The notes under the pieces: model-generated
Told to the model about the DNA's origin: nothing
Seen by the model: only the letters and a program-made list of their open reading frames with translations
Database searches by the model: none
Shown here: positions 5,574 through 6,371 of the stretch, in pieces
Layout: the number at the start of each line of letters is the position of its first letter
Numbering within the stretch: the stretch's first letter is position 1
Assembly: GCA_001604265.1 (NCBI GenBank)
Contig: LVBC01000237.1
Span: 1-6,371 of the forward strand
Length of the DNA stretch: 6,371 nucleotides
DNA from: Spirochaetales bacterium Spiro_01
Lineage (GTDB): Bacteria; Spirochaetota; Spirochaetia; Sphaerochaetales; Sphaerochaetaceae
Reading direction: 5' to 3'
Made by a program: the position numbers and the translations under genes

Positions 5574-6371
5574 AGTATCTCATTGAGTCCTACGGTTGCC
5601 AGATGAACATGGCAGAGGCCTCTGCGCTGGACAATGAGCTCGAGAAGGCCGGCCTTGAGAGGACAGAGGATGCAGAGAAGGCCGATGCTGTCATAATAAA
5701 CACCTGCTCTGTCCGAAAGAGTGCAGAGGACAGGATCTGGGGTCGTCTCTCGTACTTCGGTCATCTGAAGAAGTCGAGAAAGCTCAAGATAGTCGTTACT
5801 GGCTGCATGGCAGAGCGCCTTCAGGAGGATCTGAAGAAGAGTGCTCCCTTCGTCGATGCCGTCATCGGTACGAATGAAAAGCTTTCGATCCTCAGCTATC
5901 TCCAGGATGACCGCTTGGAGAGGGCAGAGAGGTACAGCTTCGAGAAGTCCTACTATCAGAAGGGGGACTTCTCATCCTATGTGCCCATCATGAATGGCTG
6001 CAACAACTTCTGCTCCTACTGCATCGTTCCGTATGTGCGAGGAAGAGAGGTGAGCAGAAGTGTTGAGGATGTGCTTCAGGAGGTAAGGTTCCTCGACAGT
6101 ATGGGTGTAAAGGAGATCACACTGCTTGGGCAGAATGTGAACAGCTACAGCTGTGACGGCGTAGATTTTCCGGGTCTTCTCGGACTGATTCTCAAGGAGG
6201 TCGACAATATCGAGTGGATAAGATTCGAATCCCCGCACCCTAAGGACTTCTCCTCAAAGCTGATACATCTTATAGCAACGGAGAAGAGGATCGCATCCCA
6301 CATCCATCTTCCGATGCAGAGCGGATCCTCGAGAATCCTGAAGCTGATGAACAGGAAAGCTAGTCGCGAGG
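5570..6371 (+). CDS. miaB: tRNA-2-methylthio-N6-dimethylallyladenosine synthase, 3' end cut off
   Basis: A radical-SAM methylthiotransferase that turns i6A37 into ms2i6A37 in tRNAs reading UNN codons, acting after MiaA. The 267 visible residues hold the N-terminal MTTase domain with its three cluster cysteines, Cys10 (YGCQMN), Cys46 (NTCSVR) and Cys79 (TGCMA). The radical-SAM core follows, with Cys144, Cys148 and Cys151 in NGCNNFCSYCIVPYVRGR. LLGQNVNSY and HIHLPMQSGSSRIL are diagnostic for MiaB over the related MtaB and RimO. The rest of the barrel and the TRAM domain lie beyond the window; the frame is open to the last base. The start overlaps the folD stop (ATGA), so both genes should be on one transcript from the promoter ahead of folD. 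Confidence 0.95.
   Translation, partial: MKYLIESYGCQMNMAEASALDNELEKAGLERTEDAEKADAVIINTCSVRKSAEDRIWGRLSYFGHLKKSRKLKIVVTGCMAERLQEDLKKSAPFVDAVIGTNEKLSILSYLQDDRLERAERYSFEKSYYQKGDFSSYVPIMNGCNNFCSYCIVPYVRGREVSRSVEDVLQEVRFLDSMGVKEITLLGQNVNSYSCDGVDFPGLLGLILKEVDNIEWIRFESPHPKDFSSKLIHLIATEKRIASHIHLPMQSGSSRILKLMNRKASRE

Overview
The window looks like a stretch of bacterial chromosome from a diderm (two-membrane) organism, most probably a spirochaete of the Sphaerochaeta/Treponema type. The reasons are a secreted SurA-like folding factor, an outer-membrane-barrel-like protein, a lipoprotein whose lipobox (LFTGC) is of the relaxed kind common in spirochaetes, and housekeeping genes rich in AGG/AGA arginine codons. 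Base composition is near balanced by eye and looks uniform, with no sign of an inserted foreign segment. The taxonomic call is inference; no rRNA or other phylogenetic marker was compared.

Region 1 (1-2838, plus strand) is a tight run of four genes: a 5'-truncated periplasmic parvulin-type peptidyl-prolyl isomerase, nusB (transcription antitermination), map (type I methionine aminopeptidase) and a purine-type phosphoribosyltransferase. The gaps are 7 nt, a 4-nt ATGA overlap, and 15 nt, so one transcript is likely. It ends at a hairpin with T-rich flanks on both sides (2857-2899), which can also terminate the converging operon.

Region 2 (2910-4644, minus strand) is a two-gene envelope operon. 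A small secreted beta-barrel-like protein is transcribed first, and 10 nt later comes a 371-residue lipoprotein with a repeated beta-strand pattern resembling a propeller. Neither has a function I can name. This is the least explained part of the window.

Region 3 (4707-6371, plus strand) is divergent from region 2: folD (methylene-THF dehydrogenase/cyclohydrolase), then miaB (tRNA methylthiotransferase, cut by the window end), joined by another ATGA overlap. The 62-nt divergent gap holds a good sigma70-type promoter for folD. Its predicted start lies only 3 nt before the folD ATG, which has no Shine-Dalgarno sequence, so a leaderless mRNA is predicted. An 8-bp inverted repeat and a 7-bp direct repeat overlie this promoter.

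Apart from the envelope operon the window is ordinary housekeeping sequence. I found no mobile element, CRISPR array, RNA gene or defence system, and no stretch over about 300 nt lacks a gene.
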